From Selenomonadales bacterium 4137-cl (GTDB taxonomy: Bacteria > Bacillota > Negativicutes > Sporomusales > UBA7701), in the NCBI GenBank assembly GCA_032334055.1, contig JAUOZS010000001.1, positions 1,896,501-1,960,500 of the forward strand: a DNA stretch of 64,000 nucleotides. The letters are read 5' to 3'. Both the position numbers and the translations under genes were made by a program. Positions within the stretch are counted from its first letter, which is position 1. Each line of letters begins with the position of its first letter. Of this stretch, positions 16,626-25,663 are shown piece after piece. A model generated the notes under the pieces. It worked only from the letters and a program-made list of their open reading frames with translations, made no database searches and was not told the DNA's origin.

Positions 16626-16917
16626 GTCGCGTTCAGCGGCGGCGAAGATGTTGTCGGTGAACCAGCGGGCGAGGAGGGGCAGAAGGATGTAGACGGGGAA
16701 GCCGTAGTGGAATTTACATTTGAGCGGTAGGTATAGTCCCAATATTTCAAGTGTCGGCTCGAAAACGAAGGCGAATACGCCGGCGGCGACGACGGCCGCG
16801 GCGGCGAAGGCCCGCCAGCGGGGAAGGTGTTTCGGTGGCGTGCCAGTTTTCGACGCGGGCCCGGGTGAGCTGGCGGGTCAGTTCGGCGATTTGGGCGTCG
16901 CTGGGCGCGCCGGGCAT
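16608..16917 (-). pseudogene. frameshifted small membrane protein
   Basis: ATG 16917 has a GGGGGG site 6 bases upstream and opens MPGAPSDAQIAELTRQLTRARVENWHAT, then the frame becomes arginine-rich nonsense and stops after 56 codons. The next frame, open from that area to a TAA at 16610-16608, encodes LPRWRAFAAAAVVAAGVFAF, then LEILGLYLPLKCKFHYGFPVYILLPLLARWF, two clear membrane spans, ending AAERDKAGRD. Joined, they give a sensible ~103-residue two-span protein. The switch lies near 16835. Real decay or a one-base sequence error. Confidence 0.65.
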
Positions 16918-17022
16918 GGTTATCCCCCCTTTGCGGCATTAGTATCTGCCGCGAGGGGGGATTTTGATGCGGGGGCGGGGACAAGCACCCCTCTCCCCCA
17001 CCCTCCCGTTCTACCTTGAATT

Positions 17023-17150
17023 GCCGGGGCCGTTCAGAAGTGCCCAGATGCAAGGCGCACCGGAGGCTGACACCGGAAGCGTACACGGAAGTACGCTGAG
17101 GATGGCAGCCGAGGAGCAACGCCGCAGATGGGCGCTTATGGGCGGCCCCA
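17023..17150. repeat. structured repeat family 1, copy 2
   Basis: Outer helix GGGGCCG/CGGCCCC, helix 2 AAGTGCCCA/TGGGCGCTT, apical stem GGCTG/CAGCC with tip AGCGTAC-ACGGAA-GTACGCT. It ends 6 bp before the stop codon of leftward pgeF. Confidence 0.85.
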
Positions 17151-17156
17151 CTGAAA

Positions 17157-17972
17157 TTATAAGGAGATAATAGCACCCATGCGGCCGGTGGTGCCGCGCT
17201 CGGCCCTATGCGAATAAAACAGCTCGGTGTTTTCGGCGGTGCAGACGCCGCTGATGTCGATGTGGGCGCGGGGGACGCCGATTTCTTCGATCTGGTCGCG
17301 GTTGGCGTGCCAGAGGTCGAGGAGCCATCTGTCGCCGCGGGGGACGACGAGGTGGCGCCAGGCGGGGCCGAAGGAGGCCCGGAGGGCTTCGACGACGGGG
17401 GCGTCGACTTCGTAGCAGCAGGGGCCGATGGAGGGGCCGATGCCGACGAGGCAGTCGGCCGGCCTGGTGCCGTAGTGTTCGCCCATAGCGAGGACGGTTT
17501 TGGCGGCGATTTTGGCGACAGTGCCTTTCCAGCCGGCGTGGCTGAGGCCGATGGCCCGCCGGACGGGGTCGAAGATGAGGACGGGGACGCAGTCGGCGTA
17601 GAAGAGGATGAGGGGCAGGCCGCCCTGGTCGGTGATGAGGGCGTCGCTGGCGGGGACGGCGGCGGCGTGGTCGCGCGCGCCCCGCCCGGCGTCTTCGGCG
17701 CCGGCGAGGTGGATGCGGTCGGCGTGGACCTGCTGGCAGGTGACGGCGCGGGCGTAGTCGACGCCGACGGCCTGGCAGAAGAGGTCGCGGTTGAGACAGA
17801 CTTTGTCGGGGTCGTCGCCGCTTTTGAGGCCGAGGTTGAGGGTGGCGTAGGGCGGGGTGCTGAGGCCGCCCAGCCGGGTGGAGACGCCGTGTTTGACCCC
17901 GCGGTGGGCGAGGTGGGTGAACAGGCCGTACCATACGCCGTTGGCGGCGCGCTTGAGGACGAATTTGCTCAT
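17157..17972 (-). CDS. pgeF: PgeF/YfiH-family (laccase-domain) purine nucleoside phosphorylase or peptidoglycan editing factor
   Basis: 271 residues. Family blocks: HGVSTRLGGLSTPPYATLNLGL, VTCQQVHADRIH (first His), DALITDQGGLPLILFYADCVPVLI (Cys) and IGLSHAGWKGTVAKI (His), which together form the metal site, then GIGPSIGPCCYEV and a C-terminal DISGVCTAENTELFYSHRAERGTTGRMGAII. Members act on adenosine/inosine and, in E. coli, correct misincorporated amino acids in peptidoglycan. The start overlaps the radical SAM stop by 4 bp (ATGA), so the two are coupled. Confidence 0.95.
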   Translation of the reverse strand: MSKFVLKRAANGVWYGLFTHLAHRGVKHGVSTRLGGLSTPPYATLNLGLKSGDDPDKVCLNRDLFCQAVGVDYARAVTCQQVHADRIHLAGAEDAGRGARDHAAAVPASDALITDQGGLPLILFYADCVPVLIFDPVRRAIGLSHAGWKGTVAKIAAKTVLAMGEHYGTRPADCLVGIGPSIGPCCYEVDAPVVEALRASFGPAWRHLVVPRGDRWLLDLWHANRDQIEEIGVPRAHIDISGVCTAENTELFYSHRAERGTTGRMGAIISL

Positions 17973-19741
17973 GGGGTGTTGCCTCCTCCCTCCCCCTGGC
18001 TAGGCCGGCAGACACCGCAGCGGGTGCAGCCCGGCTGGCAGGGGGGGGTGTATTTTTCAGCGCGGGCGCGGTCCAGTTCCTGGCGGAGGTAGCCGGGCTC
18101 GAGGCCCATGTCGAGGTGGTGCCAGGGGAGGGTTTCGCCTGCGGGGCGTTCACGGTAGAGGTAGAAGGTTTCGTCGAGGCCGGCGGCGGCGAGGGCCTTG
18201 GGCCAGTGTTTGGGGCCGCCGGCGCGGTGGGCGGCGAGGAGGACGGGGCCAAGGCGGCGGTCGCCGCGGGAGAGGACGCCCTGGAGATAGGCTTCTTTGG
18301 GTGGTTCGACGAGGATTTCGGTGTTTTTGTCGGCTTTGAGGGCGGCGCGGATGGCGGCGAGCCTGTCTTCGACGACGGGCCGGGGGGCCATGGGCAGCCA
18401 CTGGAAGGGGGTGAAGGGTTTGGGGATGAAGGGGTTGATGCTGAGGGTGAGGCGGCCGCCGCTGCCGTGGGCGGCCATGTGGCGCCGGGTGGCGCGGGCG
18501 AGTTCGGCGATGGCGGCGATGTCGTCGTCCTGTTCGCCGGGGAGGCCGACCATGATGTAGAGGCGGACGTTCGGTATGCCGGCGGCGGCGGCGAGGGCCA
18601 CGGCCCGTTCGAGGTCGGCGGCGTCGATGCCTTTGTTGATGATGCGGCGGAGCCGGTCGCTGGCGGCTTCGGGGGCGAGGGTGATTGTTTTGTGGCCGCT
18701 GGCGGCCAAGGCTTCGGCGAGCGCGGGGGTGAAGGAGTCGGCGCGGATGGAGGCGACGGAGAATTTGAGACCCTGGGCGCGGATGAAGGCGACGAGGCGG
18801 TCGATGTCGGGGTGGTCGGAGACGGCGGCGCCGACGAGGCCGATTTTGTCGCGGTATTGTTCGGCGCGGCGGATGGTTTCCTCCAGACCGGCGAGGGAGC
18901 GGGCGCGGGGCCGGCGGAAGCAGTAGCCGGCCATGCAGAAGCGGCAGTGGCGGCCGCAGCCGCGGGCGATTTCGATGAGGTACATGTCGCCGAATTCGGT
19001 GTCGGCGGTGACGACGGCGGTCTGGCCGGGGTGGGCGTCGAGGTCGCGCACCCACCGGCGGCTGATGACGGCCGGGACGGCGGCGGCGGGGGTGAGGGCG
19101 GCGAGGGTGCCGTCGGGGTTGTATTCGTCTTTGTAAAAGGCGGGGACATAGACGCCGGGAATAGCCGCGAAGGAAAGGAGCATGTCTTCGCGGGCCAGCC
19201 CCTCTTCCCTGCCCCGCTGCCAGGCGGCGAGGATTTCGCGGATGACTTCTTCGCCTTCGCCGATGACGAAGGCGTCGATAAAGGCGGCGAGGGGTTCGGG
19301 GTTGAAGGTGGCGCAGGGGCCGCCGGCGAGGACGATGGGGTGCTCTTCGCCGCGGTCGGCGGCGAGGAGGGGGATTTTGCCGAGGTCGAGCATGGCGAGG
19401 AGGTTGAAGTAGTCGATTTCGAAGGAGACGGCGAAGCCGACGAGGGGGAACTCGTACAGGGGCCGCTGGGTTTCGAGGGTCATGAGGGGGGTGTTGGTGC
19501 GATGGTGCTCGGCAAGGTCTTTTTTGCCGGGCAGGAAGACGCGTTCGCAGGCGGCGAGGCCGCTGGCGTTGATTTCGCGGTAGATGATGTGGAAGCCGAG
19601 GTTGGACATGCCGACCTGGTAGGTGTTGGGGAAGGCAAGGGCGAAGCCGGGGCGGGAGCCGGGGGCGTGGATGACAGCGCCCTGCTCGGCGGCGAGCTGT
19701 TTTTTGAGTTTTTCCTTGAGGGGCCAGGACATGGGCGTCAC
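17969..19741 (-). CDS. B12-binding-type radical SAM protein, TIGR03960 family
   Basis: 590 residues. N-terminal cobalamin-binding-like region (ALAFPNTYQVGMSNLGFHIIY ... PLVGFAVSFEIDYFNLLAML ... VLAGGPCATFNPEPLAAFID), then the radical SAM core with EIARGCGRHCRFCMAGY, i.e. the CxxxCxxC cluster motif, and SIRADSFTPALAEALAASGHKTITLAPEA. The C terminus has a Cys-rich tail (CQPGCTRCGVC). Related to the N half of TIGR03960/TIGR03936 pairs, often next to RNase E/G; here the partner is pgeF instead. Exact reaction unknown; likely a modification using SAM radical chemistry. Confidence 0.9.
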   Translation of the reverse strand: MTPMSWPLKEKLKKQLAAEQGAVIHAPGSRPGFALAFPNTYQVGMSNLGFHIIYREINASGLAACERVFLPGKKDLAEHHRTNTPLMTLETQRPLYEFPLVGFAVSFEIDYFNLLAMLDLGKIPLLAADRGEEHPIVLAGGPCATFNPEPLAAFIDAFVIGEGEEVIREILAAWQRGREEGLAREDMLLSFAAIPGVYVPAFYKDEYNPDGTLAALTPAAAVPAVISRRWVRDLDAHPGQTAVVTADTEFGDMYLIEIARGCGRHCRFCMAGYCFRRPRARSLAGLEETIRRAEQYRDKIGLVGAAVSDHPDIDRLVAFIRAQGLKFSVASIRADSFTPALAEALAASGHKTITLAPEAASDRLRRIINKGIDAADLERAVALAAAAGIPNVRLYIMVGLPGEQDDDIAAIAELARATRRHMAAHGSGGRLTLSINPFIPKPFTPFQWLPMAPRPVVEDRLAAIRAALKADKNTEILVEPPKEAYLQGVLSRGDRRLGPVLLAAHRAGGPKHWPKALAAAGLDETFYLYRERPAGETLPWHHLDMGLEPGYLRQELDRARAEKYTPPCQPGCTRCGVCRPSQGEGGGNTP

Positions 19742-19916
19742 TTCCGATTGTTTAGTATGCCACAGGAGTTATTACACGTTGTTATAGTTTTTCCCTGCCG
19801 GCGGGGCGAACATGAGGGAAAGTTGGCCACATAGGGAGCTTGTGGATGCCGCCGGCTACTTGGGGTGTTATTTGGGCCTCAGCTATGCAAACTATATTTG
19901 AAAGGAGTGATCCGCA

Positions 19917-20351
19917 ATGTTGTGTTCCGGCTCGGACAGGTTCCGCGACGGAGGCCTGCTGCTGCTGAGGGTGGGCCTGGGACTGATGTTTATGTACCAC
20001 GGGTGGCCGAAGGTAACGGGCGGGGTGGCCGCGTGGACGAAGCTGGGGATGTCGATGAGTTTCGTGGGGATCGGGTTCCTGCCGCCTTTCTGGGGTTTCA
20101 TGGCGGCGGCGTCGGAGTTCGGTGGCGGGCTGCTGCTGATCGTCGGCCTGTTTTTCCGTCCGGCATGCCTGCTGTTGGCGGTTACGATGGCGGTGGCGGT
20201 GGCGATGAAGTTCGGCACCGGCGCCGGGCTGGGCGGCGCTTCCCAGGCGCTGGAGCTAGGGATAGTCTTTGTCAGCCTGCTGTTTATCGGGCCGGGGCGG
20301 TACAGCTTCGACGCGCGCCTGTGCGGCCGGAGGGGTAGGGCCCTACGATAG
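19917..20351 (+). CDS. DoxX-family membrane protein
   Basis: 144 residues, four membrane spans. DoxX hallmarks: LLLLRVGLGLMFMYHGWPKVTGG near the N terminus and GFMAAASEFGGGLLLIVGLFFRPA. AAAGGAGTGATC ribosome site before ATG. Family members take part in envelope redox or thiosulfate metabolism in some organisms, but a role here cannot be inferred. A second DoxX gene occurs at 34757-35191. Confidence 0.9.
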   Translation: MLCSGSDRFRDGGLLLLRVGLGLMFMYHGWPKVTGGVAAWTKLGMSMSFVGIGFLPPFWGFMAAASEFGGGLLLIVGLFFRPACLLLAVTMAVAVAMKFGTGAGLGGASQALELGIVFVSLLFIGPGRYSFDARLCGRRGRALR

Positions 20352-20451
20352 GGGCCGCCGCAGGAAGCGCGCGGGCCGCGGGCAGGACGCCGGATACGGG
20401 CGCGGCGGACCGGCCATACTTAGTGGAAAGACAGGATAAGGAGGCGGCCGG

Positions 20452-21915
20452 ATGAGGCAGGAGAGCGGGTTGACCGCGTGGCAGTTGACGATGCTGGCGC
20501 TGGGAACGGTTATCGGGGGGTCTTTTTTTCTGGGGTCGGCGGTGGCGATCCGCAGCGCGGGGCCGGCGGTGATCGGCGCTTTTCTGCTGGGCGGGGCGCT
20601 GGTTTATATTATTTTGTTCGCGCTGTCGGAGATGACGGTGGCCGACGCGGCCCCCGGCTCGTTCCGGACGTTCGCCGAGCGGGCGTTCGGCCCGGGAACG
20701 GGGTTCACGGTGGGCTGGGTTTACTGGACGGGGCTGGTGCTGGCGATGTCGAGCGAGGCGACGGCGGTTTCGATTTTTATCAAGAGCTGGCTGCCGGCGT
20801 TGTCGATACCGCTGACCGGGGCAGCGATCATCGCGGGGGTGACGCTGCTGAATCTTTTGGGAGCGGACAGGTTGAGCCGCCTGGAGAGCGGCCTGGCGGC
20901 GCTGAAGCTGCTGGCGATCGTGGGGTTCATCGCGCTGGGGGCGGCGCTGGTCGCCGGGCTGGTGCCGGGGGCGCAGGCGGTGGGCGCGGGATCGCTGGCG
21001 ACGGAGCCGCTATTGCCGGCGGGGGTGGGCGGCCTCGCGGGGAGCATGCTGATCGTGGTTTTCACGTACGCGGGGTTCGAGATCATCGGTCTGGCGGCGT
21101 CGGAGGCCCGCGATCCGCACCGCACGGTGCCGAAGGCGATCGGCATGACGGTGGCGGGGCTGGTGGGGCTGTATGTGCTGGCGCTGACTGCGCTGCTGCC
21201 GCTGGTGCCGACGGGGACGCTGACGACGGAGGTGAGCCCGCTGGTGGCGGCGCTGGCGGCGCGGCAGCTGGCGTGGGCCGGGAATGTGATGAACGCGGTG
21301 CTGGTGTCGGCGATTCTGTCGACGATGCTGGCGGCGATGTTCGGCCTGGGGCGGATGATGCGCTCGCTGGCCGAGGAGGGGCACGCGCCGGCGTGGCTTA
21401 AGGATGCGGGCGACGTCCCCTACCGGGGCATTCTGTTTTCGGGGGCGGGGATGCTGGCCGGACTGGCGCTGGGGTTCGTGCTGCCGGAGCAGGTGTATCT
21501 TTTTCTGGTGAGCGCCGGGGGATTTTCGCTGCTGATGGCGTATGTGGTGATCCTGGCGACGCATTATAAGTTCCGCCGGACGCACGGCTGCCCGCCGAAG
21601 GGCAACTGCCAGCTGCCGGGCTACCCGTATACCTCGTGGCTGGGGCTGGCCGGCTGCGTGGCGATCATCGCCAGTATGCCGCTCATCCCCGGCCAGGGGG
21701 CGGGGTTGGCGGCCGGGCTGGGGCTGCTGGCCTTCTTCGCGGCCGCGTACCTGGTGAAGCGGCGCGTGGCGTCGCGGGCTCCAGGGACGGAGGCCGGGGG
21801 GCAAGACCTGCTGCTGAGGCTGCAGCTTGAGCTGGCGGAGGATTTCGCCCTGGACGGGAAGCGGGACAGACGACCGGACATAGAAGGCGAAAAGGAGAAA
21901 GGCCCTCAGAAATGA
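20452..21915 (+). CDS. APC-superfamily amino acid permease
   Basis: 487 residues, 12 hydrophobic spans. N terminus LTAWQLTMLALGTVIGGSFFLGSAVAI has the APC substrate-binding GxxIGGxxF pattern; VVFTYAGFEIIGLAASEARDPHRTVPKAI is the usual family signature; FGLGRMMRSLAEEGHAPAWL follows span 8. C-terminal ~40 residues are a charged cytoplasmic tail. Amino acid import, substrate unknown. Strong ribosome site AAGGAGG. Its stop codon lies inside the terminator hairpin. Confidence 0.93.
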   Translation: MRQESGLTAWQLTMLALGTVIGGSFFLGSAVAIRSAGPAVIGAFLLGGALVYIILFALSEMTVADAAPGSFRTFAERAFGPGTGFTVGWVYWTGLVLAMSSEATAVSIFIKSWLPALSIPLTGAAIIAGVTLLNLLGADRLSRLESGLAALKLLAIVGFIALGAALVAGLVPGAQAVGAGSLATEPLLPAGVGGLAGSMLIVVFTYAGFEIIGLAASEARDPHRTVPKAIGMTVAGLVGLYVLALTALLPLVPTGTLTTEVSPLVAALAARQLAWAGNVMNAVLVSAILSTMLAAMFGLGRMMRSLAEEGHAPAWLKDAGDVPYRGILFSGAGMLAGLALGFVLPEQVYLFLVSAGGFSLLMAYVVILATHYKFRRTHGCPPKGNCQLPGYPYTSWLGLAGCVAIIASMPLIPGQGAGLAAGLGLLAFFAAAYLVKRRVASRAPGTEAGGQDLLLRLQLELAEDFALDGKRDRRPDIEGEKEKGPQK

Positions 21916-21924
21916 GGGCCTTTT
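21898..21924 (+). terminator. terminator overlapping the permease stop codon
   Basis: AAAGGCCCTCA, loop GAAA, TGAGGGCCTTTT. The stop TGA (21913-21915) is the first triplet of the 3' arm, so the last ribosome occupies the hairpin. Confidence 0.88.
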
Positions 21925-21952
21925 GGCTGGGCGGCTTTATGGACGACCGATA

Positions 21953-22096
21953 TCAGTCGTTGGTCGTCTGGTAGCCCCTCGCCTTCGTCCATTGCTCGTC
22001 CTCGTCGCTCTTCACGAGGGGATTGTGATCGGCGATGATTGCCGACAGGTTCTGCTCGTCTTTGGTGAATTTAGTTTTGTCTTTGTCTTTGGCCAT
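21953..22096 (-). CDS. 47-residue acidic small protein
   Basis: Reads MAKDKDKTKFTKDEQNL, then SAIIADHNPLVKSDEDEQW, and TKARGYQTTND, stop. A consensus GGAGGTGT ribosome site sits 5 bases before ATG. Highly charged, no membrane segment, no family recognised. Too short for routine gene finding but composition and ribosome site are convincing. It is convergent with the permease terminator, which probably ends it as well. Confidence 0.75.
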   Translation of the reverse strand: MAKDKDKTKFTKDEQNLSAIIADHNPLVKSDEDEQWTKARGYQTTND

Positions 22097-22168
22097 GTGC
22101 AACACCTCCGGGGTTAGTTTGCCCGGCGGCGTCTGTTTTAGGCGGAGGTCGGCATGAGGGGTTGCCGT

Positions 22169-22290
22169 TCAGCCGCCGAACCGCGTGTTGACGAAGGAGG
22201 CGGCGATTTCCTCCATCGCCGCGGCGGCCTCGGGGAAGAGGGGCGCTTCCCCGTTTTTCGGCAACAGAATATTTCGCCGCTGGTCGCGGA
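22169..22290 (-). pseudogene. possible C-terminal gene remnant
   Basis: A frame ending at TGA 22171-22169 reads HVRDQRRNILLPKNGEAPLF, then PEAAAAMEEIAASFVNTRFGG, which looks like coding sequence, but it has no ATG, GTG or ribosome site and runs back into the LysE terminator. Either a TTG-started peptide or the relic of a displaced gene. Confidence 0.25.
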
Positions 22291-22294
22291 CATG

Positions 22295-22321
22295 AAAAAC
22301 CCGCGCAGGCGGCTGCGCGGG
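22295..22321 (-). terminator. LysE-family gene terminator
   Basis: CCCGCGCAG, loop GCGG, CTGCGCGGG, followed on the minus strand by TTTTT. It lies 8 bp after the stop. Confidence 0.85.
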
Positions 22322-22329
22322 CTTTCGGG

Positions 22330-22965
22330 TCAGATGCCGGAGTCGGCGGCGGCGATGAGCTTCACTCCTAATAACCCCATGACGGTTCCGGCGGTGCGGT
22401 CGAGGGCGCTTTTGGCCCGCATGTAGGCCGCCCGCGGCGCCGACGCCGACAGGAGAAGGGCGACGATGCTGTACCAGCCGATTTCGATGAGGAATACGGC
22501 CAGGGGCAGGAGGATGGTGAAGAGCGGGCCGGGGCTGGCCGGCAGAAGGGCTGCGAAGATGCTGCCGTAGAAGACGGCGGTCTTGGGGTTGCTGAGCTGG
22601 GTGGCGGCGGCCATGGCGAAGGCGCGCAGCCTGGTGTTCCGCACCGCGTCGGCGGCCGGGAGGTCGGCAAGGGGGCTGGCCGCGCCGCGCCACATCTGGA
22701 TGCCGATGTAGACGAGGTAGGCACCGCCGCCCAACTTGATGAGGCTGTATAGCCAGGGGAAGCCGGCGAATACGGCTTTGAGGCCGAGGAGAGCGAGGAT
22801 GGCATAGGCGAAGCCGCCGACGCCCATGCCGGCGGCGGCGGCGAGGCCGCTCCGGCGGGAAGCGGCCATGGAGGTGCGGGCGACGAACAGGAAGCTGGGG
22901 CCGGGGCTCATGGCGCCGAGGGCGACGGCCAGGAGGATGCCGGCGAGCGCGAGCATGGTTTCCAC
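22330..22965 (-). CDS. LysE/RhtB-family exporter
   Basis: 211 residues, six hydrophobic segments. LysE signature LAVALGAMSPGPSFLFVARTSMAASRRSG, then LIKLGGGAYLVYIGIQMWRG and LSNPKTAVFYGSIFAALLP, matching the RhtB branch (threonine/homoserine lactone type exporters). Start GTG 22965 with GGAAGGTG 8 bases upstream; ATG 22956 is possible. Independent of the LysE gene at 14.3 kb. Confidence 0.9.
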   Translation of the reverse strand: METMLALAGILLAVALGAMSPGPSFLFVARTSMAASRRSGLAAAAGMGVGGFAYAILALLGLKAVFAGFPWLYSLIKLGGGAYLVYIGIQMWRGAASPLADLPAADAVRNTRLRAFAMAAATQLSNPKTAVFYGSIFAALLPASPGPLFTILLPLAVFLIEIGWYSIVALLLSASAPRAAYMRAKSALDRTAGTVMGLLGVKLIAAADSGI

Positions 22966-23006
22966 AGGTTATCACCTTCCGGATTGGAGAGTGTTTTGAT
23001 GTTTGA

Positions 23007-23343
23007 CTAAGGGCTTATGCGGACGCGGGTCCCCACAAGCCCCGGGCGGCGAGGCTGGCGCGGGCGTTTGGCGCCCGGTTCGCGGAACCGGAATTCAGGT
23101 GGCGGCAGGACGTCGCTTTTATACAGGTCTAACGACTGACGGGCGGTCTTATGGTCGTAGGCGTTGAGGAGCTTGATGATTTCGCAGGCGAATTCGACGG
23201 CGCTTGCACCGTTTAATGTCTTTCTGCGTTATGGCGAGGTTTTCCTGCCGGGCCGCTATTTTGCACCGGCGTGTGATTATAGTAATTACCGTATGTATTG
23301 GGCGGTTATCCCGGAAAAATGAGACTTTTGTCCCTACGTTCAC
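23007..23343 (-). pseudogene. frameshifted unrecognised gene
   Basis: The frame ending at TAG 23009-23007 carries convincing coding sequence, AVEFACEIIKLLNAYDHK, then TARQSLDLYKSDVLPPPEF, then RFREPGAKRPRQPRRPG, but has a stop just upstream and no start. The neighbouring frame supplies the missing N terminus (RRCKIAARQENLAITQKDIKR, open back to ATG 23343). They join near 23215. The whole would be ~110 residues, possibly DNA-binding. A one-base shift, real or an error, separates the halves. Confidence 0.45.
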
Positions 23344-23429
23344 TCTTTAACAAGAGTTATAATATGGTAAATAGTAGTAGTTGAACGAAATACGGCAAGT
23401 ATTAACGAGCAAAAGGGAGGAAACGAAGG

Positions 23430-24215
<786 letters not shown>

Positions 24216-24236
24216 CGGCCGCACGAGCGGACAGGC

Positions 24237-24266
24237 ACGCCCCGGGGTGAACCCGGGGCGTTTTTT
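24237..24266 (+). terminator. terminator after the Gln-Asn gene
   Basis: ACGCCCCGGG, loop GTGA, ACCCGGGGCG followed by TTTTTT. Confidence 0.9.
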
Positions 24267-24345
24267 CGCGGGCGCGGCGGGAGCGGCAGGATTTCGCGTC
24301 CGCGGGCAGAAATACCATTAAATGACTTTGCGCGGAGGGGATGAG

Positions 24346-25110
24346 ATGTTGAGATCGAGGGTCGCGCTGTTTTCGGCCCTGGCACTGCTGCTTTTGCTGC
24401 CCTTGCGTGCCGGGGCGGCAACGGCCGCCCTGACTGCGGACACCGAGCTCCATCCGGTGAACTGGGCGACGGGAACGGTGAAGTTCAAGAAGAATACCGA
24501 GGCGGTAACGAACGAGTACGGCGAGGTGGTCAGCGGGGTGCTGGCGCGGGATACGGGTCTCCGCCCGGCCGGTTGGCAGCGGGTGATGTTCGATTTCACG
24601 ATGGAGAGCGGCTATGCGCCGGTGACGTCGTCGTCGTCGGGCGGCGGCTTTAGCTTCGGCGGCGGCTCGTACAGCTACGCGGTGTCCGCGGAAAAGCACC
24701 TGCTTTTCAAGGGCGGCCAGGCGGTGACCTTCAACGAGCAGGGCGAGGTAGTCGCCGGGACGCTGGACAAGCCTGCGTACATCAGGCTGGTGGAGGGTAA
24801 ACAGGGCTATGTGTGCTATAGGGAAGATACTGCGCTGTCCTTCCACGCCAACGGCGTTGTGGCTGTGGGGACGCTTAACTTCGACACGTGGCTGAGGCCG
24901 ACGGGCTGGCAGGAGATATTGGCGGCCAATGGCGGGGCTGGGTTCCTGAAGTTCAGGAAGGGAACGGTCATCAGTTTTTCGCCCGAGGGGCTGGTGACGG
25001 CGGGGACGCTGGCGGCCGAGGCCAAGCTTAGCGCCGCTGGCGGGGTTGTGAAGATTTACCCCGCGGGGACGGCGATGAGGTTTACCGCAAAGGACGAACC
25101 GGCGCCGTGA
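24346..25110 (+). CDS. secreted paralogue of the 'FKxGTxVxFNExGEVxxGTL' repeat family
   Basis: 254 residues from ATG 24346 (GGAGGGG 4-5 bases upstream; an ATG at 24322 is less likely). Signal peptide to about residue 24 ([14 protein letters not shown]). Repeat units: [97 protein letters not shown], and a final half unit. A Ser/Gly-rich insertion ([17 protein letters not shown]) splits units one and two. No lipobox, unlike the 13.3-kb paralogue, so probably periplasmic or exported. Function unknown. Confidence 0.75.
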   Translation: MLRSRVALFSALALLLLLPLRAGAATAALTADTELHPVNWATGTVKFKKNTEAVTNEYGEVVSGVLARDTGLRPAGWQRVMFDFTMESGYAPVTSSSSGGGFSFGGGSYSYAVSAEKHLLFKGGQAVTFNEQGEVVAGTLDKPAYIRLVEGKQGYVCYREDTALSFHANGVVAVGTLNFDTWLRPTGWQEILAANGGAGFLKFRKGTVISFSPEGLVTAGTLAAEAKLSAAGGVVKIYPAGTAMRFTAKDEPAP

Positions 25111-25158
25111 GGCCGAAAGGTGTAGTTTCATTTTACGATATAATGTGAGTGGGAGCAG

Positions 25159-25590
25159 ATGATGTTATATTACATGGCGATTGGCCTTACTGTTGTTTCT
25201 AATGTCCTTTATCACGTGTTTCTGAAGGTGACGCCGGCGACGGTCAACCCGATCCTGTCGCTGGTCGTGACTTATCTTACGGCGGCGTCGGCAACGGCGG
25301 CCATTTATTTTCTTTCTCCTGACAAGGTGTCGCTGACGACCGGCCTGAGGGAGCTGAACTGGGCGAGTTACGCGCTGGGGCTGGCGATCGTCGGTCTGGA
25401 GGTGGGGTTCATGCTGGCGTACCGCGCGGGCTGGAATATTACGCTGGCGGGCCTGGTTTCGAGCACGACGGTGTCGCTGCTGCTGATTCCGGTGGGGCTG
25501 CTGTTTTTCCGGGAGTCGCTGACGGCGGTGAACGCGCTGGGGATCGCGCTGTGTCTGGCGGGGCTTGTACTGGTGAATTACAAGGGATAG
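25159..25590 (+). CDS. small EamA-like membrane transporter, 143 residues
   Basis: Five hydrophobic segments with the half-size DMT architecture: [26 protein letters not shown], then the second half with [47 protein letters not shown]. Proteins of this size usually function as homodimers. Substrate unknown. ATG at 25159 or 25162. Ends in a strong terminator. Confidence 0.85.
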   Translation: MMLYYMAIGLTVVSNVLYHVFLKVTPATVNPILSLVVTYLTAASATAAIYFLSPDKVSLTTGLRELNWASYALGLAIVGLEVGFMLAYRAGWNITLAGLVSSTTVSLLLIPVGLLFFRESLTAVNALGIALCLAGLVLVNYKG

Positions 25591-25608
25591 GTTTTGTTCA
25601 GGCAAGCG

Positions 25609-25640
25609 AAAAGCCCGTATCCGGAGGGATACGGGCTTTT
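25609..25640. terminator. bidirectional terminator between convergent genes
   Basis: AAAAGCCCGTATCC, loop GGAG, GGATACGGGCTTTT; serves the EamA gene and the leftward GGDEF gene. Confidence 0.9.
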
Positions 25641-25663
25641 GGTTGCGGTTTTCAGGGCGGGGT

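Noticed and set aside
17206..19834. Long frames on both strands across pgeF and the radical SAM gene
   Set aside because: Proline/serine- or glycine-rich shadows of GC-rich genes; the real frames carry complete family motifs.
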